DNA of 64,000 nucleotides from Cyclobacterium roseum (GTDB taxonomy: Bacteria; Bacteroidota; Bacteroidia; Cytophagales; Cyclobacteriaceae), in the NCBI RefSeq assembly GCF_010119225.1, contig NZ_WNKF01000010.1, forward strand, positions 62,001-126,000, in the 5' to 3' direction. A program made the translations under genes and the position numbers. Shown here piece after piece: positions 1-6,817 of the stretch (within the stretch, counting starts at the first letter, position 1; every line of letters begins with the position of its first letter). The notes under the pieces were generated by a model, which did no database searches, was not told the origin of the DNA, and saw only the letters and a list, made by a program, of their open reading frames with translations.

Positions 1-1
1 A

Positions 2-340
2 TCACTAGGTGTAGAAAATACGTTCGAAAAGGACTTACCAAATCTTTCAGCGGTGATCGCTACCTTAACGGAAAAAATTCTTCCTGAATTTTTTCGGCGG
101 ATAAACCAGAACCAAACCAAAGGAAGGACACTTACCCTGAAAATCAAATACGACGACTTCTCTGTGCATACCCGGAGCCGGACGTTTGCAGAAGCCATTC
201 CCTTAAATCAAATGGAAGGTCTGGCCGTCGGTCTGGCCCGGCAAGAGCCTCTGGCCGGTCCGGTGCGCCTATTGGGTGTCAGCCTTTCCAATTTAAGTCG
301 TCCGGATGATCCCGGGGAGCAATTACGAATTGCTTATTAA
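2..340 (+). CDS. dinB: DNA polymerase IV, C-terminal part (5' end outside window)
   Basis: Y-family translesion polymerase that copies past damaged bases and interacts with the sliding clamp. Only the last 112 residues are inside the window. The frame is open from base 2: the first residues (SLGVENTFEKDL) match the region just after the thumb where the little finger begins, followed by the little-finger/PAD segment with its basic strands (GRTLTLKIKYDDF). A GTG at 53 is in frame but is internal, not the start. The catalytic palm with its Asp/Glu residues must lie upstream. Family assignment rests on the little-finger domain only, so DinB rather than UmuC is likely but not certain. Confidence 0.85.
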   Translation, partial: SLGVENTFEKDLPNLSAVIATLTEKILPEFFRRINQNQTKGRTLTLKIKYDDFSVHTRSRTFAEAIPLNQMEGLAVGLARQEPLAGPVRLLGVSLSNLSRPDDPGEQLRIAY

Positions 341-400
341 CTTGATGCCGAATTGGTTCGGCATCAATCTTGCAGTAATCTTTGGAAAAACGACCTGCAA

Positions 401-601
401 ATGAATACCTATCAAAAATACCTGGACTTCGGATTAAAATATGGCGTTCCCCTGTCCATCATCCTGGCGACCCTGTCCATGAAAAAAGCAAAAGGAGTGG
501 GGAATTTGATCGTCTTTGCTTTGGTCACCCCTACCTTACTGGGGTATCTATATAGCCTCAAAAAGGCCAAAGATTCCCTAGACAGGCAACCGGAGTTGTA
601 A
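401..601 (+). CDS. Small membrane protein, unknown function
   Basis: A 66-residue protein starting at ATG 401 (a TTG at 353 is in frame but gives an un-membrane-like N-terminal extension). Two hydrophobic stretches are visible, roughly residues 12-26 (VPLSIILATLSM) and 33-52 (NLIVFALVTPTLLGYLYSL), separated by a basic turn (KKAKG), with a charged C-terminus. This suggests a two-pass inner-membrane protein. It lies 60 bases after dinB in the same direction. I recognise no family. Reading-frame quality is good but the gene is short, so moderate confidence. Confidence 0.55.
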   Translation: MNTYQKYLDFGLKYGVPLSIILATLSMKKAKGVGNLIVFALVTPTLLGYLYSLKKAKDSLDRQPEL

Positions 602-665
602 CCGATTCAGGGTCCTTTTTCAGTTAATTTGCTGCTGCTATTCCGGATTTATATGTTTTAGCTTT

Positions 666-673
666 TATCTTTG
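666..673 (+). promoter_or_regulatory. Candidate -7 element for the sulfurtransferase operon
   Basis: TATCTTTG matches the Bacteroidetes -7 consensus TAnnTTTG and lies 38 bases before the sulfurtransferase ATG. No TTG/TTTG sits at the usual 19-23 base distance upstream, so only half of the promoter is convincing. Confidence 0.35.
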
Positions 674-711
674 GTCTACGATTCATTGACAACCATCAAA
701 CGACCTAAAAC

Positions 712-1557
712 ATGAATTCCGAATTGACACCGCTAATTCCTGCTACTAATTTACTAAAACTAAAGGATGATCCGTCTCTGGTGCTGATTGATGCCGGATT
801 TGGAAAAGAAAAATACCTTCAAAAGCATCTTTCCGGTGCCCTCTATGTAGACTTAAATCGCGATTTGTCGTCGATTAAGGAAAATCCGGCCGAAGGAGGC
901 AGGCATCCCCTACCCGATCCGGTGGATTTTGGTAAGACCCTTGGCAACTTGGGAATTACTCCGGAAAGCCGGGTAGTTGTTTACGATGACAAACAAGGAG
1001 CCATGTCAGCAGCCCGGTTTTGGTGGATGCTGAAGGCAATGGGGCATCAACTCGTTCAGGTACTGGATGGCGGTCTACAAGCCGCCGAAGCGGCGGGCTA
1101 TCCCATAAGTACCGGTGAGGAATCGGCTACTCCTACTGCCCCCTACCCTGCTAGCGAATGGCAATTGCCTTTGGCAGATTTAGAAGAGGTTGCCCAAAAA
1201 GCGAAAGACCCGGCCTACAAGGTGATCGATGTACGGGAATCGGCCCGTTATTTGGGCGAAACGGAACCCATTGATTTGATAGCCGGCCATATTCCCGGAG
1301 CGATCAACGTTCCCTTTGGAGAAAACCTGGATTCAAACGGTCATTTTTTACCCTCAGAAACCTTGAAAAAGAACTATTCGGAGCTGCTGGCCGCAGGACC
1401 TGCAGAAAATACCCTTGTTCACTGTGGTTCGGGAGTGACCGCCTGTCACACACTACTTGCGCTGGCACATGCAGGGCTTGAAATCCCCAAATTATACGTT
1501 GGATCCTGGAGTGAATGGTCCCGAAATAACCGGCCGGTGGCCACAGGAAATGAATAA
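712..1557 (+). CDS. sseA: 3-mercaptopyruvate / thiosulfate sulfurtransferase
   Basis: Transfers sulfur from 3-mercaptopyruvate or thiosulfate to a thiol or cyanide acceptor. 281 residues, the usual size, with two tandem rhodanese domains: an inactive N-terminal one (about 10-130) and a catalytic C-terminal one (about 155-278). The active-site loop begins at Cys238 and reads CGSGVT, the signature of the mercaptopyruvate-type enzymes; thiosulfate-specific rhodaneses carry a more basic loop (CRKGVT), so I favour mercaptopyruvate, as an inference. No signal peptide, so cytoplasmic. Its last 8 bases overlap the start of the HipA-like gene, implying co-translation, though no functional link is known. 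Confidence 0.9.
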   Translation: MNSELTPLIPATNLLKLKDDPSLVLIDAGFGKEKYLQKHLSGALYVDLNRDLSSIKENPAEGGRHPLPDPVDFGKTLGNLGITPESRVVVYDDKQGAMSAARFWWMLKAMGHQLVQVLDGGLQAAEAAGYPISTGEESATPTAPYPASEWQLPLADLEEVAQKAKDPAYKVIDVRESARYLGETEPIDLIAGHIPGAINVPFGENLDSNGHFLPSETLKKNYSELLAAGPAENTLVHCGSGVTACHTLLALAHAGLEIPKLYVGSWSEWSRNNRPVATGNE

Positions 1558-2341
1558 ATTAGACCTCCGGTTGGTTCATGTCATGCAATACAAGATGCCC
1601 CTGCGGGAAGGCGGCTCGTTACCCGCCCTGGCCCTGGCAGACGATGGATTTACCTATGTGGTGAAATTTCGCGGTGCCGGGCAGCGTGAAAAGGCCCTGT
1701 TAGCAGAATTGCTGGGAGGCGAAATTGCCCGTTTGCTAGGTTTTAAAGTACCGGAATTGGTCTTTGCCAGGCTGGACCCTGCCTTTGGGCAAACGGAAGG
1801 AGATGAAGAAATTCAGGATTTACTAAAAAGTAGCCAGGGTCTGAACCTGGGGCTCCACTTTTTATCCGCCGCCGTCAATTTTGACCCGGCGGCAGTATCC
1901 GTTTCTGCAGAACTGGCCTCTGGCATCGTATGGCTGGATGCGTTTATTACGAATGTAGACCGTTCGTTCCGCAATACCAACATGCTTATGTGGCACCGCG
2001 AATTGTGGCTAATTGATCATGGAGCATCGTTTATCTTTCACCACACCTGGGACAATTGGGAAAAGCATGCCAAAGGACCTTTCCCTTTAATCAAAGACCA
2101 CGTATTATTGCCCGGTGCAGAAAAGCTGGAAGAGGTAGATGCAGCCTTCAAACAGACCCTTTCCCCGGAATCACTTTGGCGAATCGTTAACTCGCTGCCG
2201 GAGGAGTGGCTGGAAGCCATGGGTGAACCAGGTACGGTAGAAATATGGAAACAAGTCTATCTGGATTTTCTATTGCTCCGTTTGAAACATTCTGAAACAT
2301 TTGTAACCCAAGCCCAAGATGCCAGAAAAGCACTTGTATGA
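1550..2341 (+). CDS. HipA-like kinase family protein
   Basis: 263 residues from ATG 1550, inside the end of the sulfurtransferase gene. Belongs to the short HipA-related protein kinases (HipA_2 type) rather than the long toxin HipA. A nucleotide-binding lobe with Lys near residue 40 (YVVKFRGAG) and a catalytic-loop region (ITNVDRSFRNTNML) followed by LWLIDHGASF, equivalent to the HipA catalytic Asp, Asn and metal-binding Asp. No HipB-like HTH antitoxin is nearby. Instead the next gene encodes DUF3037 and overlaps by 23 bases; this pairing is known in many bacteria, with no established function that I know of. Substrate unknown. Start chosen because an earlier in-frame codon would lie deep in sseA. 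Confidence 0.75.
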   Translation: MNKLDLRLVHVMQYKMPLREGGSLPALALADDGFTYVVKFRGAGQREKALLAELLGGEIARLLGFKVPELVFARLDPAFGQTEGDEEIQDLLKSSQGLNLGLHFLSAAVNFDPAAVSVSAELASGIVWLDAFITNVDRSFRNTNMLMWHRELWLIDHGASFIFHHTWDNWEKHAKGPFPLIKDHVLLPGAEKLEEVDAAFKQTLSPESLWRIVNSLPEEWLEAMGEPGTVEIWKQVYLDFLLLRLKHSETFVTQAQDARKALV

Positions 2342-2702
2342 ATATGCCATCATCCGGGTAGTTCCCCGGGTAGAGCGGGAGGAATTTATCAATGTGGGTG
2401 TCATCCTGTGCTCCATACAACAACAATTTTTAAAATGCACCACCACGCTTAATGAATCAAAACTGAAAGCCCTGGATCCCGAAGCCGATCCGGAAACAAT
2501 TAGAGATCACCTGAACGCATTTACTCAGGTGTGCCAGGGTAAAAAAGGACGTAGCCCCATCGCTACTCAAAGTGTTGCGTCCCGGTTCCGCTGGCTGACA
2601 GCGGTTAGGAGTTCCATAATTCAAACCTCCCGGCCACACCCCGGTCTTTCTCACAACCTGGAAGAAACGTTTGAAAACCTATTTAAGGCCTACGTTGGTT
2701 AA
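2319..2702 (+). CDS. DUF3037 domain protein
   Basis: 127 residues, the normal length of this family. The N-terminus YEYAIIRVVPRVEREEFINV is the diagnostic DUF3037 motif. No signal peptide or membrane segment. It overlaps the HipA-like kinase gene by 23 bases, so the two are almost certainly made together; partner or substrate of the kinase is a reasonable inference but nothing in the sequence proves it. Function of the domain is not known. Confidence 0.8.
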   Translation: MPEKHLYEYAIIRVVPRVEREEFINVGVILCSIQQQFLKCTTTLNESKLKALDPEADPETIRDHLNAFTQVCQGKKGRSPIATQSVASRFRWLTAVRSSIIQTSRPHPGLSHNLEETFENLFKAYVG

Positions 2703-2753
2703 ACCTGTATAAAAACAGAATTGGATTAGGTAGATACTTATGATAAAAAAATC

Positions 2754-3167
2754 ATGAAACATAGGCCAAATTTTCTGCGCAGCATTTCGGTTGCCATCCT
2801 TGCCCTGTCTGTTTGTGTCTCGACCACAAAGGCGCAAAATCCCCTATTGGATTATTTAGAAAGCCTCGACCCTGAATGCACTATTTCCTATTTAATCCAG
2901 GATGAAACCGGCAAACTACTGGCGCAAAGACAGCCTGACAAGCAGATCCCATCGGCTAGCATTATAAAAATACCCATACTCCTGACCTTACTGGAAGTAG
3001 CGCATAAAACCGGAACCCTCGCCTATGTTAGGGGAGATGCCGGGATCATTTTTGGCAGGAGGCCACTAGTCATTTCCGTTTTTGTGGAGGACTTTCGTGA
3101 CCTTTCCGAAGCAGAGAAAATCATCGCTAAGATCGGGAAGCTAGCCTATGAAACGTATGGAAAGTAG
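2754..3167 (+). pseudogene. Class A beta-lactamase-like serine hydrolase with internal in-frame deletion
   Basis: The 137-residue frame is open, but joins two ends of a class A beta-lactamase/penicillin-recognising hydrolase. Residues 1-28 are a signal peptide. Ser69-Ile-Ile-Lys72 is the SxxK active-site motif in its usual setting (PSASIIKIPILL). Only 12 residues later comes HKTGTL with Lys85-Thr-Gly, the KTG motif, followed by a normal C-terminal strand and helix (VRGDAGII, then EDFRDLSEAEKIIAKI). In intact enzymes SxxK and KTG are about 165 residues apart, so roughly 150 residues including the SDN loop and the omega-loop Glu are missing, with the junction near 3000-3006. The product cannot be an active lactamase; probably a decayed gene, although still an open frame. 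Confidence 0.75.
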
Positions 3168-3225
3168 TCGACTTGTATAATAACAGATTTTCGAGTAAAT
3201 TATTTGTTTATCTATTAGCTGTTTA

Positions 3226-3960
3226 GTGTGCATTCAAAACGAGATAAAATTGAAAATTGTAACTTGGAATTGCAATGGAGCTTTTAGAAGGAAGTTCGAA
3301 AAAATTTCGGACTTCAATGCTGACCTTTACCTAATTCAAGAATGCGAGAACCCAGCCGAATCTCAACACAAACAATACCAAGAATGGGCCGAAAATTATC
3401 AATGGATTGGTGACACTAAAAACAGAGGGCTGGCAATTTTCGCTAAACCTGAAATTAAGTTAAACCAATTAAATTGGTCGAATAAGTACAATGATCATGT
3501 TGTAAAGCACTTTTTACCATGTAAAATAAATCAAGACTTTGACCTACTCACAGTTTGGACACACCGCAACAACTCACCGAATTTTGGGTACATTGGGCAA
3601 TTATGGAAGTACTTACAGGTCAATAAAGAAAAATTAAATAGGACCATAATTGCCGGAGATTTTAACAGTAATGCTATTTGGGACCAATGGGATAGGTGGT
3701 GGAACCATTCAGACGTGGTGAATGAATTAAAGAAATTTGGTATCGAAAGTCTCTACCACAAATTTCAAAACGAACAACAAGGAAAAGAGACAAATCCGAC
3801 GTTATATTTTCAACGTAAACTCGAAAGACCCTATCATATTGACTATGTTTTTGGAGCCCAAGAATTTTCTAAAAACCTAAAGAAAATCGAAATCGGGCAT
3901 AGGGACAAATGGATAAGATTCAGTGACCATATGCCAGTTTTGTGCGAAATAGATCTATAA
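3226..3960 (+). CDS. Endonuclease/exonuclease/phosphatase family protein
   Basis: About 236-244 residues with the EEP (DNase I-like) fold: KIVTWNCNGAFR (Asn for metal and phosphate), LIQECEN (catalytic Glu), a long middle, IIAGDFNSN (Asp and Asn), and the C-terminal FSDHMPVL with the Asp-His pair. All catalytic landmarks are present, so it is probably an active phosphoesterase or nuclease; substrate not deducible. Start uncertain: GTG 3226 gives a 9-residue lead; TTG 3250 would begin at LKIVTWN as is usual. Base composition is visibly richer in A and T than the neighbours, suggesting acquisition from elsewhere. No secretion signal. Confidence 0.7.
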   Translation: MCIQNEIKLKIVTWNCNGAFRRKFEKISDFNADLYLIQECENPAESQHKQYQEWAENYQWIGDTKNRGLAIFAKPEIKLNQLNWSNKYNDHVVKHFLPCKINQDFDLLTVWTHRNNSPNFGYIGQLWKYLQVNKEKLNRTIIAGDFNSNAIWDQWDRWWNHSDVVNELKKFGIESLYHKFQNEQQGKETNPTLYFQRKLERPYHIDYVFGAQEFSKNLKKIEIGHRDKWIRFSDHMPVLCEIDL

Positions 3961-4264
3961 TTAAGAAAAGAAAAACACATGATTAGCTTTTATAGCTTAT
4001 GATGGGTAATGTGACGAATCGACGTTTCAAGAGTTCAGGTAAATTAGCTAGCTGATAGTAGAGAGCTTCGAAAAGAACCTCGATCCGTATTCTAAAAACA
4101 GATATGTTCATCTTTGGATGGTCCTATTACAAATAGTTCCATTTTTAACGAGGAATCGGCGATATTGTTAGGTGAAATGGAATGAACGTAATTGCCACCC
4201 GGACATCTACCTCCACTAGTATCTTAGGACTCTGGACGTTCCTAGCAAAAAAAAGTAACTTCCT
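3961..4264. other. Intergenic region with no recognisable gene
   Basis: 304 bases between the nuclease-fold gene and the 3' end of ribokinase. Stops occur in all frames and I see no protein remnant, tRNA or strong hairpin. Composition is AT-rich like the preceding gene, so it may be the flank of the same transferred segment. Confidence 0.4.
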
Positions 4265-5182
4265 TTAAAAATGCTTTTGCACCTCAGCTAAAAAAGGAAT
4301 GGAGGACTGCGCCCCGTATTTGGTTACCGACAGTGCCGCGGCCCGGTTGGCGAAAATAACGGCATCCTTCCAGTCCATTCCTGAGCAACGTCCGGCAGCT
4401 ATTGCCCCAATGAACGTGTCTCCCGCAGCGGTACTATCCACCGCATTGGCTTCCGGAGCGGGCAGGCTTCCGGTAAAACCGGGAGATGAAAGAAAAGCCC
4501 CGGCAGCCCCCAGGGTAATCACCACTACTTCCACGCCTTTTTCGTGAAAAAACGCTGCTGCATGTACCGCTGTATCCTCATTCGTTACCCCAATTCCAGT
4601 CAAAAACCTGGTTTCCGCCTGATTGGGAATAATGGCATGGAGAGCGGCATACATTTCCTCAGGCAAGTGAAAAGCAGGTGCCGGATTTAAAATCAACTTT
4701 TTCCCGTTATTACCGTATTTTTCAACAATAAACCTCACGGTTTCCAGAGGGATCTCCAATTGCATCAGGATAAAATCGGCCGATTCCAAGAGTCCTGCAT
4801 GTTCCGATACCTGCGCTGTGCTCAATGCGTTATTGGCCCCGCTTGCCACGAGAATGGTGTTTTCGCCAGCAGCATCCACGGTGATTTGAGCAACACCGGA
4901 AGGTAACAGCTTATCCTGGACTACCCCCTGAACATCTAACCCCTCTTTTCTAAAATTCTCCAAACTTTGATCCCCAAATAAATCGCTTCCCAATCTGGCG
5001 ACTAAAGCAACATCTCCCCCTAATCTAACGGCTGCTATAGCCTGGTTGGCCCCTTTTCCTCCAGGAAGAACCCTGAAGTCTTTTCCTAGGAGCGTCTCTC
5101 CCGGAACCGGAAACCGGTCTATCTGGATAATCATATCGGTATTGGAACTCCCAACCACCACAATTTTTCGATTTTGCCCCAT
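4265..5182 (-). CDS. rbsK: Ribokinase
   Basis: Phosphorylates D-ribose at O5 with ATP, feeding the pentose phosphate pathway. 305 residues, PfkB-family fold. N-terminal GSSNTDMII and the GGKGANQAIAAVRLGG motif (about residues 41-56) bind the sugar. The C-terminal DSTAAGDTFIGA holds the catalytic Asp in the anion hole, preceded by VVITLGAAG. Asn-Pro-Ala-Pro in ILNPAPA is typical of ribokinase. Stands alone, without a ribose transporter or isomerase next to it, so supply of ribose (uptake or nucleoside breakdown) is not visible here. Other PfkB sugar kinases are possible but less likely. Confidence 0.85.
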   Translation of the reverse strand: MGQNRKIVVVGSSNTDMIIQIDRFPVPGETLLGKDFRVLPGGKGANQAIAAVRLGGDVALVARLGSDLFGDQSLENFRKEGLDVQGVVQDKLLPSGVAQITVDAAGENTILVASGANNALSTAQVSEHAGLLESADFILMQLEIPLETVRFIVEKYGNNGKKLILNPAPAFHLPEEMYAALHAIIPNQAETRFLTGIGVTNEDTAVHAAAFFHEKGVEVVVITLGAAGAFLSSPGFTGSLPAPEANAVDSTAAGDTFIGAIAAGRCSGMDWKDAVIFANRAAALSVTKYGAQSSIPFLAEVQKHF

Positions 5183-5366
5183 ACGATGGATTCGTCAGTC
5201 AGAAAATGAATGTAAAAATTTCAAAGGCAGCCCGGCTGTTGGAATCAAATGGCCTCACACTTCCTGCATCCGGCCATGCCCCAAATTGGCAAAGCGCATT
5301 CAGGAATAAAGCTAAAACAAATCTTCCTAAATCCCAGCTTAAAAACGGTTCCTTTCCTGAAGCCCC

Positions 5367-5395
5367 CAAAAAAAGCCCGAAAAATTCGGGCTTTA
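5367..5395 (-). terminator. Rho-independent terminator of ric
   Basis: Arms 5372-5381 and 5385-5394 are perfectly complementary (10 bp) around a 3-base loop. On the minus strand the stem is followed by a run of T. It lies 16 bases past the ric stop codon. Confidence 0.8.
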
Positions 5396-5410
5396 GTCGA
5401 TATCGTGGAC

Positions 5411-6151
5411 TTATTGATTCAACTCCTGTGCAGCGGGCATTAATTCTTTATACAGCTTACGTGCAGCGGGGAAAAGAATGTTATTTTCCAAATGTATGTG
5501 TACATGCAGATCCTTTTCAAAGTCATCCAACATGGCAAATGCTACTTTGTATGTTTGGCAGGCATCCGCTGGTGGGGTGTACCCCTGACTGAGGGTCGAA
5601 ATGGCTACAAAGCGCTCGCCTTCCGCTGCGTGATCATCTTCCATCATGGAAATGGGATTGTCAATATGACCAAAATGGGGTTTCGGTAAATCGACCCCTT
5701 CGTTTTTCGCCTTTTCCATGGATTGAATAAACGGAAAAAGGATCAGTTCTTCTTTTTTCATATGCACCGTCAGGGCGGCAGCCGCTGCTGAAAATAACTG
5801 ATTGATTTTAGCCAGCTCCGGATGTCGGTCACCATGTACTTTTTCGATCTTTTCAAGATATAACGTTAAGGAAGGTAAGGTCTCTTCCACGTATCGATGA
5901 TGCTTTTCCAAAATATGGTTGATCAGTTCTCCCGGTTTCATTTGGGAAAACCGGAGATCTATTGAACGGCTGTCCAATCCTTCGAGTTTCCGTAACAAAT
6001 CTGCTTCATTCAAGCCTTTTTTCTGACAGGCTTCGGAAATACTAATGCCTCCGCCGCAGCAAAAATCCAACCCGTACTCCGTAAAAATTTTTGCTGTTCT
6101 GAAATCCCGGGCGACAATTGTTCCTATTTTTTCTGCTTTTAACTGCTCCAT
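5411..6151 (-). CDS. ric: Iron-sulfur cluster repair di-iron protein
   Basis: Repairs Fe-S clusters damaged by nitric oxide or oxidative stress (YtfE/ScdA/RIC family), cytoplasmic. 246 residues: N-terminal ScdA_N domain (about 1-60) with the DFCCGGG motif, then a hemerythrin-like four-helix domain (about 75-235) with the metal-binding His and Glu residues visible in EKHHRYVEE, HMKKEELILFPF, DDHAAEGERF and HVHIHLENNILFP. A separate promoter overlapping a palindrome lies directly upstream (6192-6241) and a strong terminator downstream, so it can be expressed by itself. The DUF2784 gene precedes it with an 83-base gap. Confidence 0.92.
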   Translation of the reverse strand: MEQLKAEKIGTIVARDFRTAKIFTEYGLDFCCGGGISISEACQKKGLNEADLLRKLEGLDSRSIDLRFSQMKPGELINHILEKHHRYVEETLPSLTLYLEKIEKVHGDRHPELAKINQLFSAAAAALTVHMKKEELILFPFIQSMEKAKNEGVDLPKPHFGHIDNPISMMEDDHAAEGERFVAISTLSQGYTPPADACQTYKVAFAMLDDFEKDLHVHIHLENNILFPAARKLYKELMPAAQELNQ

Positions 6152-6191
6152 TGTGTGTCTATTTTAAGCCTATGTTTGTCTTTCTATGGGA

Positions 6192-6222
6192 CAAATATAA
6201 TGAAAATTATAATAAAGGACAA
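6192..6222 (-). promoter_or_regulatory. Promoter of ric
   Basis: On the minus strand TTG (6222-6220), 20 bases, then TATATTTG (6199-6192): a full match to the Bacteroidetes -33/-7 pattern. Predicted leader about 35 bases before the ric ATG at 6151. Confidence 0.65.
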
Positions 6223-6241
6223 TTTTATCTTTTATTATAAT
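6206..6241. promoter_or_regulatory. Perfect 11-bp inverted repeat, likely operator at ric
   Basis: Arms ATTATAATAAA (6206-6216) and TTTATTATAAT (6231-6241) are exact reverse complements separated by 14 bases. The palindrome covers the -33 element and its spacer, and its far arm contains the stop codon of the DUF2784 gene. Position suggests a repressor or activator site for stress-induced ric; the regulator is not in this window. Confidence 0.55.
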
Positions 6242-6660
6242 TCCTTTTTTACTCCTTCGAGTCGCTTTCGGAAATTTACCCACAGCGAAAGCAGAAACGC
6301 CATAAGTGTAACCAACAGGGTGGAGACTTCAATGAGTGTAGCAGCTGGCCGTATCCCCAAAAGCCGGTATAAAAGATAGCTGATATAGGAATTTGGTAAA
6401 TCCCTCACGCCACGACGGTGAAGGATTTCCCAATGCCAGTCCGTAAGCGGGCAATATCCCCAACCAAACCAAATCCCCAGCAAAAACCAGGAGGCCAGCG
6501 TCAGGGAAATACTGTACAAGTGCCATTTTCGGGTAGACCTACTCATCCATCCCAGCAAATTGAATAGAATTAAGGCGGTGTGAAATATCAAAAGCGCGTA
6601 ATCAGCAATTAACAACCAGTTCATAAACAGAAGCATTATCCTGTAATCAGGCATTTTCAA
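6235..6660 (-). CDS. DUF2784 family membrane protein
   Basis: 141 residues with four predicted membrane spans (about residues 8-36, 47-66, 97-112 and 112-128). The family hallmark is present: a first span with DYALLIFHTALILFN, then the conserved GYCPLTDWHWEI segment around residues 68-80. Function unknown. Located 83 bases before ric on the same strand; transcription through both is possible, but ric has its own promoter in the gap. Confidence 0.75.
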   Translation of the reverse strand: MKMPDYRIMLLFMNWLLIADYALLIFHTALILFNLLGWMSRSTRKWHLYSISLTLASWFLLGIWFGWGYCPLTDWHWEILHRRGVRDLPNSYISYLLYRLLGIRPAATLIEVSTLLVTLMAFLLSLWVNFRKRLEGVKKEL

Positions 6661-6817
6661 ATGAAAAACCCTTTTATCGTTTAGAAATCGGGATCAAAAA
6701 TTCATCCGATTAATTTACGCATTCATCTCCAACTTAAGCGGTTCTGTCCAGATTGATTTTCTCCAATCCCAGACGGAGGCTTGCTTTGCAGGTATGTTAA
6801 CCTATACCACAAACGAC

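Noticed and set aside
5206-5592. Plus-strand open frame of 128 codons
   Set aside because: Crosses the ric terminator and runs antisense to ric; composition is not protein-like.
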